From Scortum barcoo (taxonomy: Eukaryota; Chordata; Actinopteri; Centrarchiformes; Terapontidae), in assembly GCA_023238725.1 (NCBI GenBank), contig CM041545.1, positions 16,707,501-16,771,500 on the forward strand: a stretch of 64,000 nucleotides of DNA, written 5' to 3'. The notes beneath the pieces were generated by a model, which was given only the letters and a program-made list of their open reading frames with translations, was not told the origin of the DNA and ran no database searches. Of the stretch, positions 23,801-35,067 are shown in pieces; position 1 is the first letter of the stretch, and each line of letters begins with the position of its first letter. The translations under genes and the position numbers were made by a program.

Positions 23801-26800
23801 TCTGACATCAGTGTATAGTAGGGAACATCGTAGAGCGTCAGTGCTTCTATTTAAGCTTTATGTGGTAACCCAATGTTGACTGTGTGTGTATATAAGGGAG
23901 TAGCTGACTGAATTATTGAATTTATGCATTGACATATTCTGTACAGTTAGAAAATCACTGAGCGGCTTCCTGGTATTGAATGCCCACAGGTTGTTGTGAA
24001 GACTTCTCCGCCTGTGCTTGTGACATCTCTGCATCTATCCCTAATGCGAAAACACACTGTTTCCCCCATTCAGCGTGTTCGATCTCTGCAGCATCCAAGC
24101 ATTGCAGAAGATGCTGCTCAGGGCTGAAAGCGTATCAAATGAAGCGCTGACTTTGAGTTTGTTTCTAAGAATTAGGCCCTGTTACATAACTTTTTAATTA
24201 ATGGAGCTATATGCAACACTTTACATGTATTAATATCTTTAAAAAAATTTTTTAAAAATATTTTTTATTGGCAGTGTTCGAACAGAGACCGCCCCAGATG
24301 AGGTTGCACTCCTGAGTAATTTTCCATTTTTTAACTCTGATACAGCACTAACAGTGTAACACCAGCTAACGTATCATACTACTTCCTCTTTGATACGGAT
24401 ATAATTTAAAGTTACACCATGTCAATACCTGTGTGTATAAACAAGAAGATTGCGGTCACATTTATGTCTAATTTAAATGACCTTATATTGAATGTTAATG
24501 GAGGAACTACAATGCCCCATCGATCCAAACACCATTCATAAAACAAGCATTTTAAAAGTTGTTTGTAATCTCGCAGGCAGACTGGACAAAGCATGAATAC
24601 TGACTTTTTACAAATTGCTGCAGTGAGTGGAGTTCGGTAAGCACACTGAAGATGAAGATGACCAGCACACATCACAACAGCAACTCACAACTCTGCACAG
24701 GCAACCCATTTTTTATATAACACCTGTGTAGATCACCCACTGACTTTGCTGGCCCTCTCAGTTAAACAGCGATTTTATTTTACCTACATTATTGAAAGGC
24801 AAGCTATCAACGTTCAGACTCGAGTGTGTCACGTCACTGTTTTATCTGATGTTGGCACGCATTTACATACAGTGCATACACAGAAGCGCGAGCAACAGGA
24901 TGCTGCGGGTGATTTGACTGCCATTAGTGTCATTGTTAACACGCATTTTCTGAATGTTTCACATAAAACCTTTAATAGTCACTACGTACTTACTTTAGTA
25001 GATCCATATACTCAGTTAGATACATTATACAGTTGACTATATCTTAATCCAGTCAGATATCTTAAACGTTTGATACTATAATGTGCAGTGGTGGTACTTT
25101 ACAGATACACAGAAGCGCGAGCAACAGGATGCTGCGGGTGATTTGACTGCCATTAGTGTCATTGTTAACACGCATTTTCTGAATGTTTCACATAAAACCT
25201 TTAATAGTCACTACGTACTTACTTTAGTAGATCCATATACTCAGTTAGATACATTATACAGTTGACTATATCTTAATCCAGTCAGATATCTTAAACGTTT
25301 GATACTATAATGTGCAGTGGTGGTACTTTAGTACATTTTAGAAACAAATTGAGATTTTACGTACAAAGCAATATTGATCATGAAGATGCATAATATAGTT
25401 AAAGATTAAACTACCTAACAGCACTGTATATAAAATATTTAAATATGGCTTTAAATATATAATAAGTATGATTTTCTGAAAGGAAAGTAAAGACAAAAAT
25501 AACTCCTCTCAATCATGACTTTTCTCCCAGAAGAGGTGTGTGGTGGTGTTTGTATTTACAGACCCTGCCCGTTTAATGTGTGACAAAACAGTCCTCAGGC
25601 AAATCCGCCTCTTCGGTCATACTTGTTTTGGAGTTTTAGCAGAACAGTAGAGCTCTGTCCCACCACGCAGTCCTTCCTGTCTTCCAAGAATGTGTTCCTA
25701 TGACCAGTTCACATGCAGAAATGTGATAATTTAGATTTATTATAGTGTTTGATTAATCAGCAATCATGATGGGAATGTGCAGCATGATGTTATTTTGAAG
25801 CAATAAATATTTTCCCTTTGACTGATCTACTGAATATTCACTACTATCATGAACATGGCAAAATAATAAAAGATTTTAGAACAAAATAAAATGGTTATCT
25901 GATAACTAAATCCACAATACATTGATAATATAATAATATTTTCATTTAAAAACCTATTTTACAAAACTTGTGCTTCACAAACAAGTTCAGGTTTATTTAT
26001 CTCATATTGTACAGGATATAATCATAATGAATATGTGTTTGTTTGTTCCTTCAATTTTACAATAAAAATAAATGTAAAATAGAATAAGATTATGTAATGG
26101 TTAAGAAGGTAACCATAGTATATAGTACATAGAATTGTAACTTTGAATAATTAGTAAGATAAAATAGTCTGTCAGCAGCACTTGAGCGTCATGCAGCATG
26201 CCTCGTGGTTCTTTACTTCCTGTTTATATGTGGTTTTCCTAAATTCATTACATCACAACATTTGTACCATGTGCTTGTCAGGACTTGGGTTTGATTTATG
26301 TTGCTGGAGACATGGTCAAATTAAAACTTTGCATAAAATCCAAACTAATAAAACTAATAAAACAATTAAAGAATTGCCATAGCTAAAGTGAAAACAAGTG
26401 AAGCCTAGAGATGAACCAATACTGCTTTCATTAATAAATTGGGACTGCTCCTTTTTTCAGAACAGTTTATCAGATAACAATCAAAGGCTGTAATGAGGCC
26501 TTGACAAAGGATGCAGTGTAGAATCACTACCAAGGATTTAAAAGAAACAGAACCACAGATACAATTTTTTTTCAGGCTAAAAAGGAGATTGTTCGAAGTA
26601 AACCTTTACTGCAGAATATGTGGCTGTGGAAAAGGCTCGTAACTTACAACCAGCTAAATAATGCAGCTTGAACTGACAGTGACAGACAAGGCCATTTTTC
26701 GCCCTCAGTCCTTTCATTTACCAGAAAAAGGCGTACATGACCAAGGCATTCCCAGTGACACCCACTGTTCCAATCACCAGGACGAAGAAGGCAACGATGT

Positions 26801-26855
26801 AGTGAGCGTGGTCCTGGACGTCCACCTGCCGATAGAATCCATGCTGCACGTCCAT
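17442..26855 (-). CDS. opn4x: Melanopsin (opn4, probably the opn4x type), nine coding exons
   Basis: This is a seven-helix Gq-coupled photopigment (r-opsin) that binds retinal. Exons on the minus strand are 26855-26722, 21146-21013, 20605-20402, 20299-20128, 19373-19212, 18984-18877, 18793-18619, 18106-17969 and about 17825-17442. The phases match at every junction, giving 1611 nt (536 aa) from the chosen Met. Landmarks are Cys91 paired with Cys169, DRY at 115-117, SYIPEGLMTSC with Glu163 at the r-opsin counterion site, Schiff-base Lys287 in VIAKASAIYNP, and NPFIY at 293-297. The roughly 230-residue C-tail is rich in Ser/Thr and charged residues, as in melanopsins. The adjacent pdlim5 gene supports opn4x over opn4m. 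The N-terminus has only 10 residues before VDVQDHAHY and no N-glycosylation site. Since an acceptor-like CACAG lies just before the ATG, a further 5' exon is possible. Confidence 0.9.
17969..18106 (-). CDS. opn4x: opn4 exon 8 (C-terminal tail)
   Basis: It has 46 codons in phase 0 at both ends: QLWSDVELDPIGHCLRSSYS ... ending GSQSQEQ. The acceptor is CCCTTATAG and the donor CAG|GTAAGG. WSDVE and SYSLGTLKDKEY resemble the distal tails of fish melanopsins. Confidence 0.85.
18107..18618 (-). other. opn4x: opn4 intron 7
   Basis: This is a 0.5-kb intron with no coding signal. A 61-codon minus-strand frame at 18341-18526 lacks plausible splice sites in phase and is not included. Confidence 0.6.
18619..18793 (-). 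CDS. opn4x: opn4 exon 7 (start of C-terminal tail)
   Basis: It encodes DTLAEKVPCLHFLAHAPRR and a Ser-rich segment (SVSHSESSFRDSMLSRQSS) of the kind phosphorylated in melanopsin shut-off. The acceptor is TTCAACAG and the donor CACA|GTGAGT. It ends in phase 0. Confidence 0.9.
18877..18984 (-). CDS. opn4x: opn4 exon 6 (TM7 with retinal lysine)
   Basis: It encodes YGSILNPYSKAVPAVIAK, with the chromophore-binding Lys287, followed by ASAIYNPFIYAIIHSKY. It ends TACAG followed by GCGAGT, so the intron begins with GC, not GT. Read through, the frame would stop five codons later. Joining to the next exon restores R-DTLAEKVPCLHFL, which matches the family. Confidence 0.9.
19212..19373 (-). CDS. opn4x: opn4 exon 5 (intracellular loop 3 and TM6)
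   Basis: It encodes DVEKLGSQVRKTTLIQQQ, then EWKLAKIAFVVIIVFVLSW and SPYACVTLIAWAG. The Lys/Arg-rich loop 3 is the Gq contact region. The acceptor is TCCTAACAG and the donor CTGG|GTAAAT. Confidence 0.93.
19374..20127 (-). other. opn4x: opn4 intron 4
   Basis: This is a 0.75-kb intron. A plus-strand open frame inside it (19779-20060) is not supported by codon use or motifs. Nothing else is recognised. Confidence 0.65.
20128..20299 (-). CDS. opn4x: opn4 exon 4 (extracellular loop 2 and TM5)
   Basis: It encodes SYIPEGLMTSCTWDYV and the TM5 stretch MLCCFVFFIPLGIISYCY, ending in AIRHAS. The acceptor is TCTAAAG and the donor AGCAG|GTGAAT. The Glu of PEG is the residue thought to act as counterion in r-opsins (family knowledge). 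Confidence 0.93.
20402..20605 (-). CDS. opn4x: opn4 exon 3 (TM3-TM4)
   Basis: It encodes CKMYAFCGALFGIASMIN, the DRYIVITKP motif and the TM4 segment ending LAPLLGW. The acceptor is TTTCCACAG and the donor TGGA|GTAAGT. The leading Cys is the conserved disulphide partner at the top of TM3. Confidence 0.93.
20606..21012 (-). other. opn4x: opn4 intron 2
   Basis: This is a 0.4-kb AT-rich intron. Nothing is recognised in it. Confidence 0.65.
21013..21146 (-). CDS. opn4x: opn4 exon 2 (TM2 and extracellular loop 1)
   Basis: It encodes NKKLRTPPNFFIMNLAVSD, with Asp64 of TM2 (LAVSD), and runs to GWIFGETG. The acceptor is GTTTCAG|T and the donor ACAG|GTATTT. Phases fit both neighbours. Confidence 0.92.
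21147..26721 (-). other. opn4x: opn4 intron 1 (5.6 kb) with a tandem duplication
   Basis: This large intron between TM1 and TM2 is AT-rich. No coding sequence was seen apart from short random frames. It contains the 229-bp tandem duplication at 24876-25330, listed separately. Long first introns are common in teleost opsins of this type. Confidence 0.8.
24876..25330. repeat. Perfect 229-bp-period tandem duplication
   Basis: Bases 24876-25101 recur at 25105-25330. I saw no mismatch over the 226 bases compared by eye. Each copy begins ATACACAGAAGCGCGAGC and contains an identical stretch of about 50 open codons. Such identity points to a very recent duplication or an assembly artefact. It lies in opn4 intron 1. 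Confidence 0.9.
26722..26855 (-). CDS. opn4x: opn4 first recognised coding exon (TM1)
   Basis: It encodes MDVQHGFYRQVDVQDHAHY followed by the first helix (VIGTVGVTGNALVMYAFF). It ends TTCTG|GTAAATG, splitting a Cys codon. Asn36 is the TM1 GN residue. The Met is chosen because it is the first in-frame ATG. A splice acceptor (TTGTCACAG) lies two bases upstream, so this may be exon 2 of the mRNA. Confidence 0.82.
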
Positions 26856-27901
26856 TTCTGTGACAACAACCACACACACACATCAGCATCAAAGGGCTTC
26901 CTTTCATGTGTTTGTGTGTGTCTAAGTGACTTTCACGCAATACCCAATCTTCCTTTCTGTCACTCTGACCCACTAAACTGTCCAGCATTATGCAAGCGTG
27001 GTTATCATGATCAGCAAGTAAAATGTCCGTGGGTGCAAATGTAAAAATAAGATGTGACAGCATACAGCTTGCATCTGCAACGTGGCATCTTTATTCAGTT
27101 GCCCCTCCTTCGTGTCAACATTTGATTTAGTTCAGTCAGTTGGCTCAAGGCCGTGTGAATTTGTTTGGTCTCAGTTAAGGTTTCTTTGTAATAGTTTTAG
27201 AACTATAATATGTTAATGGTTCTTACATTACACTACTATTTTTAAGTAAAAATATAAAGATTTAGATTCTGCCTCACCTATTTTGTTTAGGCTTTAGCCA
27301 GTTTAGTGATCTGTTTTGTTCTCGCAGTCTTTTTAAAAGGTTTTGTAGCCCCACTTTTAAGGTGTTTTGCAGCTTTCCAAGTCTTCTTCCTAATGGGAAA
27401 AGTAATCATGCTTTCTCAACACTGCATTTTTCTGGACTGAAATACCCCCAAAAGCATTCCAGTTCACCTCATACACGTTGGATTAAAGGTGACTGTGTAT
27501 TTTTTGTTGTCGTAATGAATTACATGTCTCACCGCTTATAGAATAAGAAGGATTATGACAGTCAGTGCCTTTTAATATCAATTATTAATCCTTGCAAACT
27601 GTAGAATTAGTTTGCTAAGTATTAATCATGATAAAAGTTGAAGAGCTGTGAAGCCGCCATGGCCTTTTTGTTTTTTGTTGGAGAGGAGATCCTCACTCAG
27701 CATTATTGAACTGATCTTTTTTTTTTTTTTTAGTGAACTGAGTTCCTATGAGGTCATTCTTAGGGCAGCCACAATATGCATTTTCAGAGCATGGAGCCAA
27801 TGGATGGCAATGTGTATGGACATCCACACACTGTTCCATGTGGCTGTTGCAGTGATTATAAGAGGATTTATATGTTTTTGTTAATTTGATGGAATCAGGA
27901 G

Positions 27902-27931
27902 TTCACATTGAGTCGCTTCACATTGAGTCGC
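27902..27931. repeat. Two tandem copies of a 15-bp unit
   Basis: TTCACATTGAGTCGC occurs twice, head to tail, with no mismatch. It is a small local duplication of unknown meaning. Confidence 0.85.
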
Positions 27932-30900
27932 GTAACATTAACAGAATTTATCATCCTATGTAAACCTGTCTGCCTCTGATTGGAGTTAGGTGGAAGTGCA
28001 GCACACTGCTCTCAGCCACGCGCATTTCAGAAGATGCTATACAACGTCTAACATGTATCACATCAATAATTTGTCTGCAAACAAGAACATGTTATAAATT
28101 GTGTCCGCTGTTGACTCACGGTGCACAATCCCTAAATTAAGATGAGTGTTTGCACTATACTTAATCCACCACTCAATTAAACTAAATTATGTAATATGAT
28201 GGTGCAGCATTTTCTGTTAAGGTGTAAAAAACTAATACACGAGTGTATGTATGAGTATTACAGCCCAATGGGTGAATTACACTTGAACATGCAGTGTGTC
28301 AGGTCCACACAGGGAGCTCTTGCTGTGCTCAGTGAAGGGGTTGTGCGTCACAGGAACCCTCAGTCACCTCTTACTTCCCTTCATTATTCATCAAAGCAAT
28401 GAAGCAATGTCTCATATGAAAGTCTAAAGACCCATAAATCAAATACACATATGATTTAGTGCGACGGAAGGTGAAATGTTCCGCCTGTACCGCCTTTCAT
28501 GAGCATAACTGGGATGGGAGGATCGAAGGCATTCATGTTCATTCAGAAATTGCTAATAGTTCGTGTTCATGGAAAGGAAATGGATCAATAAAGATTAATA
28601 AGGGAGTAGAGGAGAGCATGCCATCTCTGCTCCTTGAGCGGTTTAAGTAAATTATATACATTTTTGTTAAGTGACTGGATTGAGATATAATCATGTATGT
28701 ATTTAAAATACATTTGAAACATTTTAAAGCCATTTTAGGAAACTACAGATCTTTTGTCTTTCTAAGCCTTACATAGAGCATAGTTCGAATCAACAAGTGT
28801 TAGGGATTTTCCTTTTATAAGTATAGTCCATTTTTAATTGAAGTTATCTGGTAGCTGATAAATAAATATACAAATCATGTCATAAAGAAGGATGTTGTTT
28901 TGGTAAGATGAGGAGTAAGGCATAAGGTGTCCAGCCCCCATATGACAACATCTACTGTATGCTTATTGTCAGAAAAATGTAAGTATTGATCTCTTAATAT
29001 CAACATTACTCATTAACATTATTGCTGTCATTGTGTGATCAGGATAGACTCTGGTGTGTTTAATTAAGAGTTTATAGAAAAGTAAAGAGGATTGTAAATA
29101 AGAACTAAAAATGAGTGACTGTTTTGGAAGGAATTTTTCCTTTTTTATAAAACACAAACATGAAAACTGGTACAACATGCAAAACCACAGATTTTACTTC
29201 AGATGCATAGTTTAAAACATCCCAAAACTTCCCACAATTGTTAAATTAAAACACATTTTTGAAAACTGTACTTGCTCTCTCAGAGAGTTTGCCTCATACA
29301 GATGATTTCTAAATTCACTTACACACTAGTATTCAACAGCAAAACCTGAAGAAAGGGGCTCCAATGAAGTCAAACTAAGCTCTAGAGTGTAAAACTTCAT
29401 CATCATTTTATTAACGAAGTGTTACTTTACCTTATCCAGAGAGTGAAGCCCTCTCTTCCTCTTCAGGGCACCTCTGTGTCTCTGTTTGTAGTTGACTGGC
29501 AAAGAGTATCACAGACACTGACGCTGCACTGCATGTAAAAACTGCTGGTGGGAAAAAAAGAAATCCACTGCAAGTACCGTTGAAATGGATAAGGTTGATG
29601 ACTGCTTCTTTAATCCCCAAGTTAGATTGAGATTCTCTCATACAGAGCAGCAAACTGTAAGCTGCTGCTACCAGTGCCTGCGAGAATATGAGAACATGCA
29701 GAAAGACGGATAGTAAGCGAGCAGCAGCACATTGACCCATCCCCCCTGCTGGCTACCCATCACACACAGCTCTCATATAGTAGCACAGCGCATCGATCAA
29801 GCCAGTGTGCGTGCATGCATGAGGAATGTGTGTTTTACTGTTTGTTTTTTGCGGGAATGTGCCAAGAGGCTTAATCTGAACAACTGTAAAATCTGAACTT
29901 GTGAATACTTCTAGAAGGGAAACGTGCTTCATTAGAAACATTTTAAAAAACTTGCATGTTGTACTATTGTGCCATCTCCTAATGAGCCAAGGCACGTGGT
30001 GTGTTCTGCAAATTCATTTTCAAAAGCATCGATTTTTGTGCACCTAGTGCCCATCACCAGTGGCACAATTATGCACGAGCACCAGATGCCGTAGCTGATT
30101 ACACGGGAGGTGAGAGAGCGACACAGCGCGGTTGCTTCCCATTCGGCGCTTTGAGAATTACAAAGAGAAGTCTTGTGGTTTTGAAAAGCACTAGACCTTT
30201 TACACACTATCTGATCTGTTCACTGCTCACCCCTGTGCAAGAAGACTCTTGACAAAAGCACTCAGATAAAAGCCTCCCAATGTATCATCTAATGCACAAC
30301 TGAGCAGACCGCTGCGGCACCTCCTCTTGCCCTTAATGTTTCCCTCTTTTCTATGTTGAAACCTTTTGTTCATCTGTCGTGGCACCTTAGTGGGGACATG
30401 TGGGTTCAGAAAAAGCACAGAAGATGCTGCGACTTACGAAACCAGTGTAGATTCAGTCCAGATACCATCTAGGAAGAGAAGGATAAGCCTTTATACTTCT
30501 GGGTCACTGCACTTGGAAGGGAAACAGACCAATCAACATACACTGGTTTCCAACCAGTTAGCTTCACTACAGTGAATTCTGACATTGTAGCACAGGGAGG
30601 TAGGTATTGTTTTTTTTTTCTGTTTTTTCTTTTTTATGTTGAGGTAATATTTCTCCGTAATTTACTAGGTCAAACTATACGGAGTTGTGATGACCAGCTG
30701 ATTCACTAGGAGGGCATTTAGCATCATGGGTAAAAGACCTAACTGTTTTCTGTGTCTAGCTAAGACAAAGAGAGCTTTGATGAATTCAGAGAGAAATTTG
30801 AAATGTGCCTAAGGAAAGTGTTTTAAAGGAGGTGAATTCAGTGTTATGAACATGCATGTTTATTGCAAACCATTACAATAGTCCAACAAAACAAAGCCAT

Positions 30901-31734
30901 TGTAGATTATAATGTTCAGTTTTTGTAGACACTCTCATAGAGGAGTGGATGAGAGTGCTGTTTGCTCACTCCTTTTGCCTGAGCTGCCAGAACAATCAAC
31001 TGTCCAATTACTGTCAAAACGGTCTGTCACCTCAGTCCTCCCCCCTGAGGTGTGAAAAGGACAAATGCATCCCGCAAAATACTTTCCGATAAAAAGGCTT
31101 GTACTGGAGAATAAGTCTGCCCTTATGGGGTTTTAGGCCACCAGCGTGAGATCTCATTATGCACAAGTGTGCATCTGAGAAACATCTAAGAGAAGGGTGT
31201 GAATAAAAACAACTGATATGGCAGAAACTCTCTCTGAGCAATGCGAGACGAGGCAAATGTATTTGTTTAATACATTTTAGCAACAAGGCAATTCAAAAAC
31301 ATTGAGACGAACTGCAGAAAGGAACACACAAGAAAAAAGGACTCTAAAATACAGTTAAAATCAGTCATTAGAATAGAAAATAAAAACAAGGTCAAATGGA
31401 AGCAAAAATACAGTCCACACATTCACACAGTTAAAGGCAATACAGATGAAAGACCTTAGTTCAGTTAAGTGATGAAAATAGGTTGCACAGTATTTATGTG
31501 GCCTGTAGATATTTAAGGCCTGAGAGGAGGAATGCAGCTAAAGAACCATGCATTCACAAGAAGCTAAATTTCCATAAGAAGCTGTATTGGAGGGAATCAT
31601 TAAACAAAATGACCACTCCACATCCTTTCTTACGCACTCTTGCCTCTTTCATAAAACCAAAGCTGGGAGGGGCTGACTCGATAAGAAAAGCTCCACTGTT
31701 TCCGCTGGTCACGTTTTACTGAAAAACATTTCAA

Positions 31735-32040
31735 GATTTCAAGAATTTATTGTTATTGCACAACAGTTTACATCAAGCAATCGTTGTCAATCAAATTCTT
31801 AAATCCCATGCTCCCTAAACAATGCTTAAAAATATTAATAAGAATAGAAACACTCAAACAAAAAAATAGATTAAAGAAATAAAAATATAAAAATAAATAG
31901 TACAAGAGTAATAATAGAGTAATAAATATAGACCTATATTTAAATTATACAATTAAAATATACATTTTACAACCAAGTAAATATACAACTAGAAGAGATA
32001 TACAATAGAATATACAATACAAAAGAAAGTGATGGTGTTA
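31735..32040. repeat. Degenerate retroposon-like repeat (TTTATTGTTATTGCACAA type)
   Basis: The start near 31740 reads TTCAAGAATTTATTGTTATT and continues GCACAACAGTTTACATCAAG. This is close to a tail found on many fish LINE/SINE copies. It then passes into a strongly AT-rich, A-rich decayed stretch. Ends and family could not be determined. Confidence 0.4.
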
Positions 32041-33912
32041 TTATGCAGTGAACATAAAATCAGGATTGTGCTCAATAATAAAATAATTAACTAAAAGTGT
32101 TTTTCCTACCAAAGACCTGATGTTTGATAAAGCTAATTTTAGTGTGTTAAATGCAGCTGTAGCAAATGATACGTTTGCAAAATCAACTGAGTGCTTTTAG
32201 TTTCTTTCAGTTCTTTACACACACACATATATAATTAAAACCAAAGAGGAATGATGATCTAAATGTTTCTCAACCATTCTTAGGTGGAAATGTTTTTATG
32301 ACAAGGAAAGCACAAGAAAAAATAGATATAATCAGGGACTATGGATTGGCCCCCACTCAACCAATCAGCTGCCATTGTGTCAGTGGTTTTGAATTGTACT
32401 TTTAAGTCTCCAGTAGGCCATTATGTCTAATTGTAAATACTGAAAAGCAGCAGCAAATGAGGTAGCAGAACCGGAAATTTCACAATATGCACACACTTTT
32501 TTATTGACACATATACTGGATATTTGTAAAGTGTATTAAGGCACTTTTGATATTCTGTACCTAATTTCATATAATTTTATATGAAGTATATTATGACCAA
32601 CAAACATCACAGGGTTTAAAAAGGGGTTTTCTTCTTTCTGTGTTACAGCCAAAGATTGTCAACACAGTGATGAGCACATTTACCCACTTAGATCAGTTGT
32701 CATCACACTTAGGGGGAAGAAAGTCCTCTACAAAACAAAACTGTAGCTTCTTGTAGCCCCGGTCACTTCTTTTAGGCATTAGATGGCATTTTTGTTTAAT
32801 TCTTTTAAGTTAACAGTTGTCAATGGGGCAGTAGGTTGTCATGGTGAATATATTTCTCTGATTGTCCAGAAGTTTAGGTGGAAAAAAACAAGGATCCTAA
32901 ATGTTTTTGACTCCCAGTCCCAATTCAGATCCAAATTGTGGTCTAAGATTAGCCGGAGCTAACTTGCCCGTAGAGCTAATGTGGTATACTTCAAGGATTA
33001 TTTATCTGGAGAATTACCCCATATATTTGCCGTGACTCCACCATGTCTACATCATGCTTCCGATGTCTATGTCTAAGCAAGTGGAGTCCTTTACCCATAT
33101 TTTTAGGGAATTAAAAAAAAAACGTGCAAGAACTAATCATTAAATAGTGAATGTTAAATGTAAATAAATATTGGGATTTGTATTAATTCAAAAGTGAATT
33201 TTATGTTTCAGTGATGAGCTCCACCCTAGCAAAAATACAAATGGGTGGCAAATTAAAGAAAAAAACAACATGTAGTGCGGACACTAAGGCCACCATGAGA
33301 CCAAGAGCTTTAGTGCTCCTTGCTAATTGTGTGGAACCTTACTGAAGCAATGAACACTATTCCTCTAGAAGATATTTCCTCATTTATATCTACAGACTTA
33401 ATTTGATCAGGTAATCTCATTATGATCAAGATATCTTTTGCAGGAGAGACATTAGTACAGCAGATAGAAAGAAAATCAAACATAGCCAGACGTAACAAAA
33501 CATATAGCATCAGAGACAGTCACTGATATAAATAGATGTGAAGATGAAAGTTTATATTTTATCATTTGGTCTTATGGTGATGGTGGTGGAAAGCATTGTT
33601 TTGCATGTCTGTCCAGGATCTTCCATAGATGAGAAACTGGTTTAGAGATCTGTTGACTGCAAAGGCCGTAGCATTTTATTCACATCATTTTCATACTAAT
33701 CAACATGCACATATGCATTTGACGCTTCTCCACTCCTATATTCAGGTTTTTCCTTACTTACCTTCCTCCTTGTTTGCTGTCTGTAGAACTGGGGCATAAA
33801 GATATGGCAGCAGATTATTTCTGCCAGTTGCAGTGGACCTGTGCCAAGTGGACACTGACATCGTATCCTGCATGACACTCGGCCCCTAGAACAGAGTCCA
33901 CTCTCATTTATA

Positions 33913-35065
33913 CAGTCATGTGAAAAAATTAGGACACCCATTAAATAGTCAATGCTTTATTAAAGAATGTTCACATAACAATGTCCAATCTTGTTTTTAT
34001 TTATTTCTGGAAAAGAAAGTGATTTAATTGTAATTAAACAACATAAATTAACATTTTTTTACTCATCAGACAAAAGATATGAACAACAATGGGAAATTAG
34101 GACACCCCCACATATTTTCCCACTTAAAATGGCTATAATCACACACAAGGTGTATCAGATCAGGTGCACATGATCAGAACATCGTTACCCAGCATTTTGA
34201 AGGAGGCTTGCCCTATTTAAACCTCAGACATTTAGTTTGGTGTGCCCCTGTCTGTTGAAGTGAGAGTGAGCACCATGGTGAGATCCAAAGAAGCTGTCTG
34301 AGGTCCTCAGAAAAAAAGATTGTGGTTGCTTATGAGTCTGGTAAGGGATTTAAAAAGATATCAAAAGAATTTGACATCAGCCATTCCACCATCCGGAAAA
34401 TTGTTTACATTTCAAAACAACTGCCACCATGCCCAGGTCTGCCCATCCAAGCTAGTTCACCCCCAGAGCAGACTGCAAGATGCTAAAAGAAGTCATCAAA
34501 AGTCCTAAAATATCATCATGGGACCTACAGCAGGCTCTCGCTACTGTCGATGTCAAAGTGCATGACTCTACTATCACAATGATCACAGGTTTGACTTTCA
34601 TGGGAGGTGTGCAAGGAGGAAACCTTTGCTCTCTAAAAAGAACATTAAGGTCCAGACTGAAGTTTGCCAGAGAGAACAAAGACAAAGACCAGGTCTTCTG
34701 GAATAATGTTCTTTGGACAGATGAGTCTAAAGTTGAATTATTTGGACACCAGAACAGAAGACATGTTTGGCGTAACAGTTTGGCTACAAGAAGTGTCTCA
34801 CTGAAGTTATTTCAGCCAAAGGGGGTAACACTAGTTATTTGGGGGTAGGGTGTCCTAATTTTTTCCTCCATTAAAAATACGCATTTTTTTCTTCATATCT
34901 TTTGTCTTGATGAGTAAAAATATGTTAATTTATGTTGTTTAGTTACAATTAAATCACGTTTCTTTTCCAGAAGTAAGTAAAAACAAGATTGGACATTGTT
35001 ATGTGAATATTTTTTAATAAAGCGTTGACTATTTAATGGGGTGTTCTAATTTTTTCACATGACTG
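33913..35065 (+). mobile_element. Defective Tc1-like DNA transposon with IR/DR ends
   Basis: The element starts CAGTCATGTGAAAAAATTAG and ends with its inverted match (...CACATGACTG). It is flanked by TA at 33911-33912 and 35066-35067, the Tc1/mariner target duplication. The terminal inverted repeats are about 200 bp (33913-34110 and 34843-35065). Each holds an outer and an inner copy of an ATTAGGACACCC-type motif (33929, 34095, 34849 and 35040), the IR/DR plan of Sleeping Beauty-like elements. The total of 1153 bp is shorter than intact relatives, because the transposase gene is internally deleted. Confidence 0.92.
34275..34846 (+). pseudogene. Truncated Tc1 transposase remnant
   Basis: An ATG at 34275 opens MVRSKEAV and meets TGA at 34299. 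The helix-turn-helix segment (VAYESGKGFKKISKEFDISH) follows in another frame. A longer frame from 34480 contains RTLRSRLKFAREN and VLWTDESKVELFG, which holds the first catalytic Asp. It stops after GVTLVIWG. The second Asp and the Glu of the DDE triad are missing. The protein is dead, so the copy is non-autonomous. Confidence 0.88.
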
Positions 35066-35067
35066 TA

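Larger units (their letters stand above)
26856..33910. other. Upstream flank of opn4, no gene recognised
   Basis: About 7 kb of AT-rich DNA would hold the opn4 promoter and possibly a first exon. I could identify neither with confidence. A GT/CA-rich run lies at 26868-26885. A 15-bp unit is repeated twice at 27902-27931. A degenerate retroposon remnant lies at 31735-32040. The longer open frames (for example 29432-29740 minus) carry no family motif. Confidence 0.5.

Noticed and set aside
29432..29740. Minus-strand 102-codon frame with a hydrophobic, signal-like start (MGQCAAARLLSVFLHVLIF)
   Set aside because: No family motif follows and it lacks supporting splice or promoter signals. The hydrophobic start alone is not enough.
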